From: Hydrocurvibacter sp036169815
Lineage (GTDB): Bacteria > Campylobacterota > Campylobacteria > Campylobacterales > Sulfurimonadaceae
DNA: 5,556 bases
NCBI GenBank assembly: GCA_036169815.1
Contig: JAVHOA010000019.1
Span: forward strand, 1 to 5,556
Direction: 5' to 3'
Position 1 is the stretch's first letter, and each line of letters begins with the position of its first letter. A model generated the notes under the pieces. The model worked only from the letters and a program-made list of their open reading frames with translations, was not told the origin of the DNA and made no database searches. Below are positions 1 through 5,517 of this stretch, one piece after another. Both the position numbers and the translations under genes were made by a program.

Positions 1-421
1 CTTGATCCATTTGGCGAATTTTTTTTGCTCCATCAGGACTAAAAAGAGCTTCATCGGTGCTTCCAATCGCTTCTGCTTCACTTTTACCAGTCATGGTAGA
101 TGCACCATGGTTAAAGAGAAGATACCTGCCTTTGGTGTCTTTAAAAAAAATTGCATCAGGAGTGTTGTTGATAATTGAACGGAGGAGTATATTTGTTTTT
201 TTGAGCCTATTTTCAAGTAAAAAAACTAAAATATAAAGTAAAATAGCTGTTGATGTGACATAAAAAAAACCTTTGTAGGATTGAAGGATTTCAAGTTCGC
301 TGTTATTTTTAGCTACACTTGAAACAAGAGTATCTGAAAAGTAGATCCACAAAATTCCAACAATAAAATAAAGTAAAGCAACAAAAATAGCACGATTTTT
401 AGGATATGTACCAGCTAACAT
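1..421 (-). CDS. Membrane-anchored PAS-domain sensor protein (N-terminal part, runs off the window)
   Basis: An open frame reads leftward from ATG at 421-419 to the window edge without a stop, giving 140 residues. It begins MLAGTYPKNRAIF. Two hydrophobic segments follow, at about residues 11-28 and 51-69, with a short probably extracytoplasmic loop (30-50). The first ends in LWIYFSD, a W-I-x-x-S-D signature common in bacterial PAS sensors. A PAS domain starts near residue 81: IINNTPDAIFFKDTKGRY, then N104 and a GSTDEALF...AKKIRQMD stretch (120-139), which is the usual end of a PAS core. The output module (GGDEF, EAL, histidine kinase or HD-GYP) would lie further left and cannot be seen, so the signalling type is open. 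The start is supported by a GGGAAG at 433-438 and a TATAAT box at 456-461. It is divergent from gmhA. Domain call is strong; ligand and function are unknown. Confidence 0.85.
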   Translation of the reverse strand, partial: MLAGTYPKNRAIFVALLYFIVGILWIYFSDTLVSSVAKNNSELEILQSYKGFFYVTSTAILLYILVFLLENRLKKTNILLRSIINNTPDAIFFKDTKGRYLLFNHGASTMTGKSEAEAIGSTDEALFSPDGAKKIRQMDQ

Positions 422-455
422 AGTTAATGACTTCCCAAAGGCTTAAGATAAGAGG

Positions 456-464
456 ATTATATCA
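456..464 (-). promoter_or_regulatory. Extended -10 promoter for the PAS sensor gene
   Basis: On the minus strand this reads TGATATAAT, a perfect TATAAT with an upstream TGn extension. It lies 35-40 bp before the ATG at 421. No good TTGACA match sits at the expected -35 position (479-484), which is normal for sigma70-type promoters in Campylobacterota. Inferred from sequence only. Confidence 0.6.
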
Positions 465-505
465 GATTTGCTACTAAGGTGGAGTAAAAGTTATAGAGCA
501 TGGCG

Positions 506-534
506 TTCTTAATTAATTATTGATTTGCTACAAT
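506..534 (+). promoter_or_regulatory. Promoter for the gmhA operon (extended -10 TGCTACAAT)
   Basis: TACAAT at 529-534 is preceded by TG at 526-527, making an extended -10. A weak -35 (TTCTTA, 506-511) sits 17 bp upstream. The predicted transcription start is near 541, leaving only about 11 nt before the ATG at 552 but about 23 nt before the ATG at 564, which favours the later start for gmhA. It is back to back with the promoter of the PAS gene. Confidence 0.55.
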
Positions 535-563
535 AACAGTAAACGAAAAAGATGGATATTGCA

Positions 564-1151
564 ATGAAAAATTATATAAAAAATCAGGTTTTGGCTTCTT
601 ATGAGACAAAAAAGAAAATTTTTGAAAATGAACCACTCATCGCCACTATAGAAGAGGTGTGTAAACGCTGTGTGAACCTGTACAAAAATGGTCACAAAAC
701 AATCCTAGCGGGTAATGGTGGAAGTGCCGCAGATGCCCAGCACATTGCAGCTGAACTTGTTGGGCGTTATGGTTTTGACAGACCTTCACTTCCCTCTTTA
801 GCGCTTACAACAGACACTTCAAATCTCACCGCCATCGGCAATGATTATGGTTATGATAAAGTTTTTTCCCGTCAATTAGAAGGGATGGGACAAGAGGGAG
901 ACCTTTTTATTGGTATCTCTACTTCTGGAAACTCCACCAATGTTATCAACGCATTTATCAGTGCAAAAGAAAAAGGAATTACTACGGTTGCTTTGGTAGG
1001 ACGTGATGGCGGAAAGATGGCGCAAATGGCAGATATTGCCATTATTGTTCCATCCAACGATACGCCGCGTATCCAAGAATCGCATATATTGATTGGCCAT
1101 ATCATTTGCGATATTATCGAAAAAGAGATTTTTGCAAATGGTGTTGCTTAG
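564..1151 (+). CDS. gmhA: Phosphoheptose isomerase (sedoheptulose 7-phosphate isomerase)
   Basis: GmhA converts D-sedoheptulose 7-phosphate to D-glycero-D-manno-heptose 7-phosphate, the first committed step to ADP-heptose for the LPS/LOS core, in the cytoplasm. The 195-residue product is one SIS domain. With this start, the phosphate-binding loop AGNGGSAADAQH is at residues 49-60, the second SIS motif GISTSGNSTNV at 117-127, and RIQESHILIGHI at 169-180. The zinc/catalytic residues known from E. coli GmhA (H61, E65, Q172, H180) correspond to H60, E64, Q171 and H179, all present with a constant offset of one. An ATG at 552 would add four residues (MDIA). I chose 564 because MKNYIKNQVL lines up with the E. 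coli N-terminus, and because the predicted transcript start leaves too short a leader for 552. Neither start has a strong Shine-Dalgarno sequence. First gene of the run; gmhB follows 3 bp later. Confidence 0.95.
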   Translation: MKNYIKNQVLASYETKKKIFENEPLIATIEEVCKRCVNLYKNGHKTILAGNGGSAADAQHIAAELVGRYGFDRPSLPSLALTTDTSNLTAIGNDYGYDKVFSRQLEGMGQEGDLFIGISTSGNSTNVINAFISAKEKGITTVALVGRDGGKMAQMADIAIIVPSNDTPRIQESHILIGHIICDIIEKEIFANGVA

Positions 1152-1154
1152 TTT

Positions 1155-1676
1155 ATGAGTCAAAAAGCGCTTTTTCTTGATCGCGATGGTGTTATCAACA
1201 AAGAGAAAAACTATCTCTACAAAAAAGAGGATTTTGAGTTTATCGATGGCATCTTTGAACTCTGCTCACATTATCAAAACTTAGGATACAAAATCATAGT
1301 TGTCACAAACCAATCGGGCATCGCACGGGGATTTTACACACAAGAAGCGTTTGATGCATTGAGTGCTTGGATGGTGGGTGAGTTTGAAAAAAAAGGCTTA
1401 CATGTAAGCCATGTTTATTCCTGTCCGCACCATCCAGAGATTAGCGGTGCATGCCGATGTCGAAAGCCAGAGATTGGAATGTTTTTGGATGCACAAGAGG
1501 CGTTTGGAGTCGATCTTGCTAACTCGCTGATGGTTGGAGACCATGAAAGAGATATCCAAGCTGCTTTAAAAGCGGGCATTGTAGAGACCTATTTGTTTGA
1601 TGAATACAATACAACCACAACCACAAGCTCAAAAGCTTCAAAAATAGTGCACAGATTGGATGAGATTTATAGATGA
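1155..1676 (+). CDS. gmhB: D-glycero-D-manno-heptose 1,7-bisphosphate 7-phosphatase
   Basis: GmhB removes the 7-phosphate from heptose 1,7-bisphosphate, two steps after GmhA in the ADP-heptose route. The 173-residue HAD-superfamily protein shows all the hallmarks: LFLDRDGVIN with nucleophile D9 and acid/base D11, motif II VVTNQSG (49-55, T51/N52), K104 in CRCRKPEIGM, and motif IV MVGDHERD (126-133). A structural zinc site is visible as C90-x-H92 and C100-x-C102; the loop between the two halves is shorter than in E. coli GmhB. The C-terminal end carries an odd Thr/Ser-rich stretch (NTTTTTSSKAS, 152-162) encoded by ACAACC repeats at 1611-1626, probably a surface tail. There is no clear Shine-Dalgarno sequence, and the 3-bp gap after gmhA suggests translational coupling. 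hldE and hldD, which complete the pathway, are not in the window. Confidence 0.94.
   Translation: MSQKALFLDRDGVINKEKNYLYKKEDFEFIDGIFELCSHYQNLGYKIIVVTNQSGIARGFYTQEAFDALSAWMVGEFEKKGLHVSHVYSCPHHPEISGACRCRKPEIGMFLDAQEAFGVDLANSLMVGDHERDIQAALKAGIVETYLFDEYNTTTTTSSKASKIVHRLDEIYR
1395..1410. repeat. 16-bp perfect palindrome inside gmhB, carrying a TACATGTA core
   Basis: GGCTTACATGTAAGCC is self-complementary over all 16 bases and lies in frame in gmhB (codons for L-H-V-S). The 10-bp core TTACATGTAA recurs in ccoI at 3942-3951. The 8-bp core TACATGTA also occurs at 2907-2914 and 5131-5138. With no loop it is a poor RNA hairpin, so a DNA-level role (protein site or methylation site) or chance is more likely than a terminator. 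Confidence 0.6.
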
Positions 1677-2158
1677 AGATACTCAATACCGGCGGAACTT
1701 TTAACAAACGCTACAACCCCTTGAGTGGAAATATGGAAGTGCCTTATGACAATAGTGCTCTTGAAGTGATGATGAAAGATTTTTTAACGCCGCTTCCTAC
1801 TGCTGGCGTGCTCTATAAAGATAGTTTGGAGTTTACGTCCGATGATAGAAAGATGCTTGCAAATATTATTCATGCAGATGCGGAAAAAGTGTTTGTTTTG
1901 ATCCATGGAACAGATACGATGGAGCTTACGGCGGAGTTTTTAGATGCTATTTTTGATGATCGCATCCTCATCCTTACGGGCGCTATGAGCCCTTTTGAGA
2001 TCGATACCGTTGAGGCGAGTGTCAATTTTGGTCTTGCTGTGGGTTTTGCCAAAGCCTGTGAAAAAAATGGCGTTTATCTCTGTATGAATGGTGAGATCCA
2101 AGCCTTTGGAAAACTGAGAAAAAATAGATCATTAGGGAAGTTTGAAGTTGTCTCATAA
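1673..2158 (+). CDS. Stand-alone asparaginase/glutaminase N-terminal-type domain protein
   Basis: The 161-residue protein matches only the N-terminal domain of L-asparaginases, which are normally about 330 residues in two domains. Visible motifs are NTGGTF (5-10, nucleophile-equivalent T9), a DSLEFTSDDRKMLA block (50-63) like the DSSNMTPEDW block of type I enzymes, HGTDTMELTAEFL (78-90) and LTGAMSPFE (101-109). By family alignment T80 and D81 are the second-triad Thr and Asp. Counting from the shared Met-Asn (138-139), K150 falls where E. coli AnsB has K162, so the triad looks complete. The C-terminal domain, which helps form the active site in dimers of the full-length enzymes, is absent, and the next frame is ccoI, so this is not a fresh truncation with a remnant. 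The start overlaps the gmhB stop (ATGA), with GGATGAG at 1658-1664. It overlaps ccoI by 11 bp. Activity and substrate are unknown. Confidence 0.8.
   Translation: MKILNTGGTFNKRYNPLSGNMEVPYDNSALEVMMKDFLTPLPTAGVLYKDSLEFTSDDRKMLANIIHADAEKVFVLIHGTDTMELTAEFLDAIFDDRILILTGAMSPFEIDTVEASVNFGLAVGFAKACEKNGVYLCMNGEIQAFGKLRKNRSLGKFEVVS
2134..2140 (+). promoter_or_regulatory. Ribosome binding site deciding the ccoI start
   Basis: AGGGAAG lies inside the end of the asparaginase-like gene. It is 7 nt from TTG at 2148 but only 1 nt from TTG at 2142, so it supports 2148 as the ccoI start. No in-frame ATG occurs until after the first CxxC pair. Confidence 0.6.
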
Positions 2159-4556
2159 AGTCGGTTGTACCCACTGCCATCTGGAGTTTAATGAGGATGT
2201 TATGATTGTCGAGGGGGAGCACTACTTTTGTTGTAAAGGGTGCCAGGGCATCTACCATCTTTTAAAAGATGAGGGACTTGATAGTTTTTACAATAAGGCG
2301 GGTGACACAAAACTCTCGCCTCCAACGCAACAGTATGAAGATTCGTCAAACTTCAATTCGCCCGCATTTTACGATAAGTTTGTTTCCATAAATAAAGATG
2401 GCTTGAGTGAAGTTTCTTTGATAATCGAAGGGATTCACTGCTCTGCATGCGTTTGGCTCAATGAAAAAGCACTCCATAAAATGGCAGGAGTTATAAGTGC
2501 CAATATCAACTACACAAACAACAAAGCAAAAATTGTCTGGGATGACTCCGTTTTAAAACTCTCTGCCATTATCGATATGATTCGTGCCATTGGTTATAAC
2601 GCTTTTCCTTATGATGCCTCCCTCCAAGAGTTGCACGCCAATAAAGAGAGAAAAGATTACTATCTTCGTATGGCAGTAGCAATCTTTGCAACGATGAATG
2701 TGATGTGGATTGCCGTGGCGCAATATGCGGGCTATTTTACGGGAATCAACCAAGATGTAAAAACAATACTCAATATCGCAGAAGGGGTTTTAGCAACGCC
2801 CGTTTTATTTTACAGTGGGTGGATTTTCTATCGCGGCGCATACTACGGCATCAAAACAAAATCTGTTAATATGGATATTTTAGTCGCAACAGGCTCGACT
2901 TTAACCTACATGTACTCCATTTACATCACATTCAATGAGCGAGGTGAAGCCTATTTTGACTCGGTGACAATGATTATCACTTTTGTATTAATAGGCAAAT
3001 TTTTAGAGGTTTTGAGCAAAAAAAGCGTTGCTGATGCGCTTGATATTATGAGTAACCATGTGCCAAGTAGCGTCAAAGTTGTAAAAGAGGGCAAGATAGT
3101 AGAAAAAAGTATCAACGATGTTGAAGTTGGCGATATTATCCTCGTTGCTTCAGGTGAGAGAGTCGCTCTTGATGGCGTTGTTGTCCAGGGCGAGGGGAAC
3201 TTTGATGAGTCAAATCTCACAGGCGAGAGCGAACCGCTTTATAAAAGGATTGGCGATAAAATCATCAGCGGCACAGTGAGTATTGACGCGCAGATAAAGT
3301 ATGAAGCATCAAAAGATTTTGCGCACTCGACCCTTTCAAATCTTGTTGCCCTTTTGGAGGGTGCCATGAGCAACAAACCGCGTATCCAGATTATGGCAAA
3401 TAGGATTTCAGAGTATTTCTCAGCCGTGATACTTGGATTTGCACTCCTCACATTTGTGGCATGGTGGTTTTGGCCGCACAGTTTTGAACGCTCTTTTATG
3501 GTAGCCATTTCGGTTATTATCATCGCGTGTCCATGTGCTTTGGCTTTGGCAACGCCTGTTGCAACACTTGTCGGGCTTGGCATCGCATCTGCGCGCGGAA
3601 TCTTGTTTAAGCAAGCACTACAACTTGAAACGATGGCGCAAGCAAATGTGCTCGTGCTCGATAAAACAGGGACAATCACACAAGGCAAGCCAAAAGTAGT
3701 GTATGAAAAGTGCTATGCTGATTTTGATAAAGCACTGCTCTACTCTTTAGTACAAAACTCCAAACATCCTATCGCAAAAGGGATAGGTGATTTTATCTAT
3801 GAAGAGCATATCACGCATTTTGAACTGCAAAATGTAAAACAGATTCCAGCACTTGGGCTTAGTGGTGAGTATTTAGGTCAAAAGATGTTTGGTGGCAATC
3901 TAAAATTGATGGAGCAAGAAGGGTGCACGCTTGCAAACTCTTTACATGTAAGCAATAGTGGAAATAGCGAATTTTACTTTGCATGTAATGGAGAGATTCT
4001 TGCAAAATATGAGCTTTTCGATACACCAAAAGGTGATGCAAAAGAGAGCATAGCAGCTATAAAATCGATGGGGATAGAAGTCGTTATGCTCACAGGTGAC
4101 CATGAATCAAGTGCAAAAAAAGTGGCGGATGCAGTGGGTATAGAGCGTTTTGTAGCCGAACTCATGCCAGAAGCAAAATCACTCTTCATTCAGCAGCTCC
4201 ACCAAGAGGGCAAAATCGTCGTAATGGCGGGAGATGGGGTCAATGATATTCTCGCACTCGCCCTTGCTGATATTGGTATCAGTATGGGAAGCGGAAGCGA
4301 TATCGCCATAGATGTGAGTGATGTGGTACTTTTAAACGATACACTTACAAGTTTGCGCGATGCGTTTAAAATAGCAAAACGCACCTACACTTTGATAAAA
4401 CAAAATTTGCTGCTTTCGCTTTTGTATAACGCAATCACCATTCCACTTGCAATGGCAGGCTACGTCATCCCGCTACTTGCGGCGATTTCTATGTCTTTTA
4501 GCTCTTTGATGGTTGTGGCAAACTCTTTACGTATTCGCGTGGGATTTAAAAAATAG
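2148..4556 (+). CDS. ccoI: Copper-translocating P1B-type ATPase for cbb3 oxidase maturation (CcoI/FixI)
   Basis: This 802-residue inner-membrane ATPase exports Cu(I) toward the periplasm for assembly of the cbb3 oxidase CuB centre. Reading from TTG 2148, an N-terminal cysteine-rich domain has CTHC (7-10) and CCKGC (28-32), typical of FixI/CcoI and absent from simple CopA. An HMA domain follows with GIHCSAC (C98, C101). About eight membrane helices are visible: four between 173 and 290, a pair at 425-473 and a pair at 753-795. The actuator has LTGES (357-361), the ion path has CPC (461-463), YN (760-761) and MSFSS (782-786), the phosphorylated Asp is D505 in DKTGTIT, and the nucleotide domain has HP (540-541), TGDH (649-652) and GDGVND (695-700). 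The usual NDAPAL is NDILAL here. The start is a TTG chosen by the AGGGAAG spacing; TTG 2142 is the rival. The overlap with the upstream gene and the adjoining ccoS support the CcoI reading over CopA. Confidence 0.95.
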   Translation: MSHKVGCTHCHLEFNEDVMIVEGEHYFCCKGCQGIYHLLKDEGLDSFYNKAGDTKLSPPTQQYEDSSNFNSPAFYDKFVSINKDGLSEVSLIIEGIHCSACVWLNEKALHKMAGVISANINYTNNKAKIVWDDSVLKLSAIIDMIRAIGYNAFPYDASLQELHANKERKDYYLRMAVAIFATMNVMWIAVAQYAGYFTGINQDVKTILNIAEGVLATPVLFYSGWIFYRGAYYGIKTKSVNMDILVATGSTLTYMYSIYITFNERGEAYFDSVTMIITFVLIGKFLEVLSKKSVADALDIMSNHVPSSVKVVKEGKIVEKSINDVEVGDIILVASGERVALDGVVVQGEGNFDESNLTGESEPLYKRIGDKIISGTVSIDAQIKYEASKDFAHSTLSNLVALLEGAMSNKPRIQIMANRISEYFSAVILGFALLTFVAWWFWPHSFERSFMVAISVIIIACPCALALATPVATLVGLGIASARGILFKQALQLETMAQANVLVLDKTGTITQGKPKVVYEKCYADFDKALLYSLVQNSKHPIAKGIGDFIYEEHITHFELQNVKQIPALGLSGEYLGQKMFGGNLKLMEQEGCTLANSLHVSNSGNSEFYFACNGEILAKYELFDTPKGDAKESIAAIKSMGIEVVMLTGDHESSAKKVADAVGIERFVAELMPEAKSLFIQQLHQEGKIVVMAGDGVNDILALALADIGISMGSGSDIAIDVSDVVLLNDTLTSLRDAFKIAKRTYTLIKQNLLLSLLYNAITIPLAMAGYVIPLLAAISMSFSSLMVVANSLRIRVGFKK

Positions 4557-4560
4557 GGAG
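4555..4560 (+). promoter_or_regulatory. Ribosome binding site for ccoS, overlapping the ccoI stop
   Basis: AGGGAG shares its first two bases with the TAG stop of ccoI (4554-4556). It is 2 nt from ATG 4563 and 5 nt from ATG 4566, so the second of the two adjacent ATGs is the better spaced start. The arrangement implies coupled translation of ccoI and ccoS. Confidence 0.65.
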
Positions 4561-4565
4561 AAATG

Positions 4566-4784
4566 ATGGATTCTTGGGTAATTGCTATGATGCTGGGTGT
4601 GTCAATATTTTTAGGTGCAATCGCACTTGTAGCCTTTTTATGGGGCATTAAAAGCGGTCAGTTTGATGATGAAGAGAAGTTTTTAAACGCTGTGAAGTTT
4701 GACACGCAAGAGGATCTCAATGATGCCATTGCGCAGGAAAAAAAATATAAAGAGATGAAAAAAAAGAACTATACTCCAGAGTGA
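4566..4784 (+). CDS. ccoS: cbb3-type cytochrome oxidase assembly protein CcoS
   Basis: CcoS is a small single-span membrane protein needed to insert haem and copper cofactors into the cbb3 oxidase; it is usually encoded directly after ccoI/fixI, as here. The 72-residue product has one hydrophobic helix (about residues 4-26) running into FLWGIKSGQFDDEEKFL, the diagnostic W-x-x-x-S-G-Q-F-D-D signature of the family. A charged lysine-rich tail follows (KKYKEMKKKNY). Two consecutive ATGs exist at 4563 and 4566; the later one has the better distance from AGGGAG. The TGA stop (4782-4784) directly abuts the stop of the convergent cytochrome gene. The last codons also form one arm of a terminator. 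It is very probably cotranscribed with ccoI. Confidence 0.93.
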   Translation: MDSWVIAMMLGVSIFLGAIALVAFLWGIKSGQFDDEEKFLNAVKFDTQEDLNDAIAQEKKYKEMKKKNYTPE

Positions 4785-4799
4785 CTAGTTCTCTTTTTT
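4758..4799. terminator. Bidirectional intrinsic terminator within two abutting gene ends
   Basis: AGAACTA (4765-4771) pairs with TAGTTCT (4786-4792). The stem is flanked by eight A (4758-4765) and by six T (4794-4799), which can pair further with a bulge at C4793. A small inner ACT/AGT pairing (4773-4775 with 4780-4782) is possible. On the plus strand the T run ends the ccoI-ccoS transcript, and on the minus strand the A run becomes a U run for the cytochrome transcript. The ccoS stop lies in the loop and the cytochrome stop is split between the loop and the right arm. Confidence 0.7.
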
Positions 4800-5093
4800 G
4801 AGGCTCGAGATATATTTGGCAAGGGCATCAATCTCCTCTTTGCTTCTCATTTGCATTTTTATCTGCATGTAAGTTCCCATACCGTTGGTGTTTCTCATCC
4901 CATTTTTATATGCTAAAAGTGCCTCACCCAGTTTTGTGCTACTCCAGCCCATAATGGGCTCAGAATGCCCAAGCGCTGCGAGTTGTCCATAACTTCCATG
5001 GCAGTTTTGGCAGTTTTGTTTATAAAGCATTTCGCCATCACTTGCAATGAGCTCAGAGAAAAAGAGAAGCGTAAAGAGAGAAAAATATTTCAT
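4785..5093 (-). CDS. Periplasmic monohaem class I c-type cytochrome
   Basis: The 102-residue product has a signal peptide (MKYFSLFTLLFFSELIAS, cleavage likely near 18/19; no lipobox cysteine) and a mature chain of about 84 residues. One haem site is present, CQNCH at 28-32, with H32 as the proximal ligand. The distal ligand is probably M76 in GTYMQIKMQMRSKEEI, judged by its 9-residue distance from the helix that starts SKEEID; other Met residues (72, 80, 82) are nearby. The closing helix EEIDALAKYISSL (86-98) is typical of small class I cytochromes. It probably shuttles electrons in the periplasm, and its tail-to-tail position with ccoS suggests the cbb3 oxidase as acceptor. There is no good Shine-Dalgarno sequence before the ATG and only a weak AT-rich promoter candidate, so part of its transcription may come by readthrough from the c553 gene. 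Confidence 0.9.
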   Translation of the reverse strand: MKYFSLFTLLFFSELIASDGEMLYKQNCQNCHGSYGQLAALGHSEPIMGWSSTKLGEALLAYKNGMRNTNGMGTYMQIKMQMRSKEEIDALAKYISSLKKEN

Positions 5094-5160
5094 TTTTGTA
5101 TATTCTTAAAGTTTAGATTTTTTTTGAGCTTACATGTAGAAGAAGAATCAAGAAGAGGGG

Positions 5161-5186
5161 TATGAACTGCCTTGAGGCAGTTCATA
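5161..5186 (-). terminator. Strong stem-loop after the c553 gene (terminator or processing site)
   Basis: Eleven perfect base pairs (5161-5171 with 5176-5186) close a TTGA loop. The stem lies 9 bp past the TAA of the upstream cytochrome gene on the minus strand. The following minus-strand sequence is CCCCTCTTCTTGATTCT, pyrimidine-rich but not a clean U run. Termination may therefore be partial, or the hairpin may protect the 3' end of the c553 message while letting some readthrough into the next cytochrome gene. Confidence 0.6.
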
Positions 5187-5195
5187 TTTGGGTAA

Positions 5196-5471
5196 TTATT
5201 TTTTGCCCCAAGCTGTTGCAACATCTTTGATTTGAGCATCAGTTAAAGATTTTGCCATACCTTTCATTACAGTACCTTCTGTACCTGCTTTATAAGCGTT
5301 CAGTTTTTTAGTGATATCTGCAGCACTTAATTTGTTAGGAATTAAGCTTTTGTTTACTGTGTTTTTTGAACCATCAGCACCGTGACAACCAACACAACTT
5401 CCTGGAACAGCAGCCATTAATGTAGAACTTACAGCTAAAGCAGCTATTGAAGCGATTACTATTTTTTTCAT
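5196..5471 (-). CDS. Cytochrome c553-like periplasmic monohaem cytochrome
   Basis: The 91-residue product is a small class I cytochrome of the c553 type. A clean signal peptide is seen at 1-20 (positively charged MKK, hydrophobic core, then LMA before AVPGS). The haem motif is CVGCH at 26-30. The distal Met is probably M69 in VMKGMAKSLTDAQI, and the chain closes with the short helix AQIKDVATAW. It should carry electrons in the periplasm; donors and acceptors cannot be told from sequence, though the neighbouring cbb3 assembly genes make the terminal oxidase a good guess. An upstream in-frame ATG at 5543 would add 24 residues, but that stretch contains the promoter, and only ATG 5471 has a Shine-Dalgarno sequence (GGAG, 5480-5483) and a proper signal peptide. 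It is followed by a strong stem-loop. Confidence 0.92.
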   Translation of the reverse strand: MKKIVIASIAALAVSSTLMAAVPGSCVGCHGADGSKNTVNKSLIPNKLSAADITKKLNAYKAGTEGTVMKGMAKSLTDAQIKDVATAWGKK

Positions 5472-5478
5472 TTTTTTT

Positions 5479-5483
5479 TCTCC
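5479..5483 (-). promoter_or_regulatory. Ribosome binding site of the c553-like gene, followed by a poly-A spacer
   Basis: GGAGA on the minus strand precedes the ATG at 5471. The spacer is entirely A, so that nine consecutive A residues (5479-5471) run from the Shine-Dalgarno sequence into the start codon. It fixes the start against the longer frame from 5543. Confidence 0.75.
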
Positions 5484-5504
5484 ATTGAGTAAATTTTCAC
5501 AGCA

Positions 5505-5510
5505 ATTATA
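5505..5510 (-). promoter_or_regulatory. -10 box of the c553-like gene
   Basis: A perfect TATAAT on the minus strand lies 33 bp before the ATG, predicting a leader of about 27 nt. There is no TGn extension and no TTGACA at the 17-bp position (5528-5533), so this promoter may rely on an activator at the neighbouring direct repeats. Confidence 0.65.
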
Positions 5511-5517
5511 TCGACAA

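Noticed and set aside
552..563. ATG at 552 as the gmhA start
   Set aside because: It is only about 11 nt from the predicted transcript start and adds residues not matching the family N-terminus; it cannot be fully excluded.
872..1163. Two minus-strand open frames opposite gmhA
   Set aside because: They are shadows of gmhA without start signals or domain similarity.
1611..1626. ACAACC short tandem repeat near the end of gmhB as a phase-variation site
   Set aside because: Fewer than three copies of a 6-bp unit; length change would stay in frame and only alter a Thr-rich tail.
1673..2158. The asparaginase-like gene as a frameshifted full-length asparaginase
   Set aside because: The next 300 bases in any frame encode the CcoI N-terminus, with no C-terminal asparaginase domain remnant.
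3239..3688. 149-codon open frame on the minus strand
   Set aside because: It lies antisense to the CPC and phosphorylation region of ccoI, has no ribosome binding site or recognisable domain, and its composition mirrors the ccoI codons.
4965..5165. 66-codon plus-strand open frame across the start of the 102-residue cytochrome
   Set aside because: It is antisense to a well supported gene, has low-complexity Lys/Arg/Glu content and no ribosome binding site.
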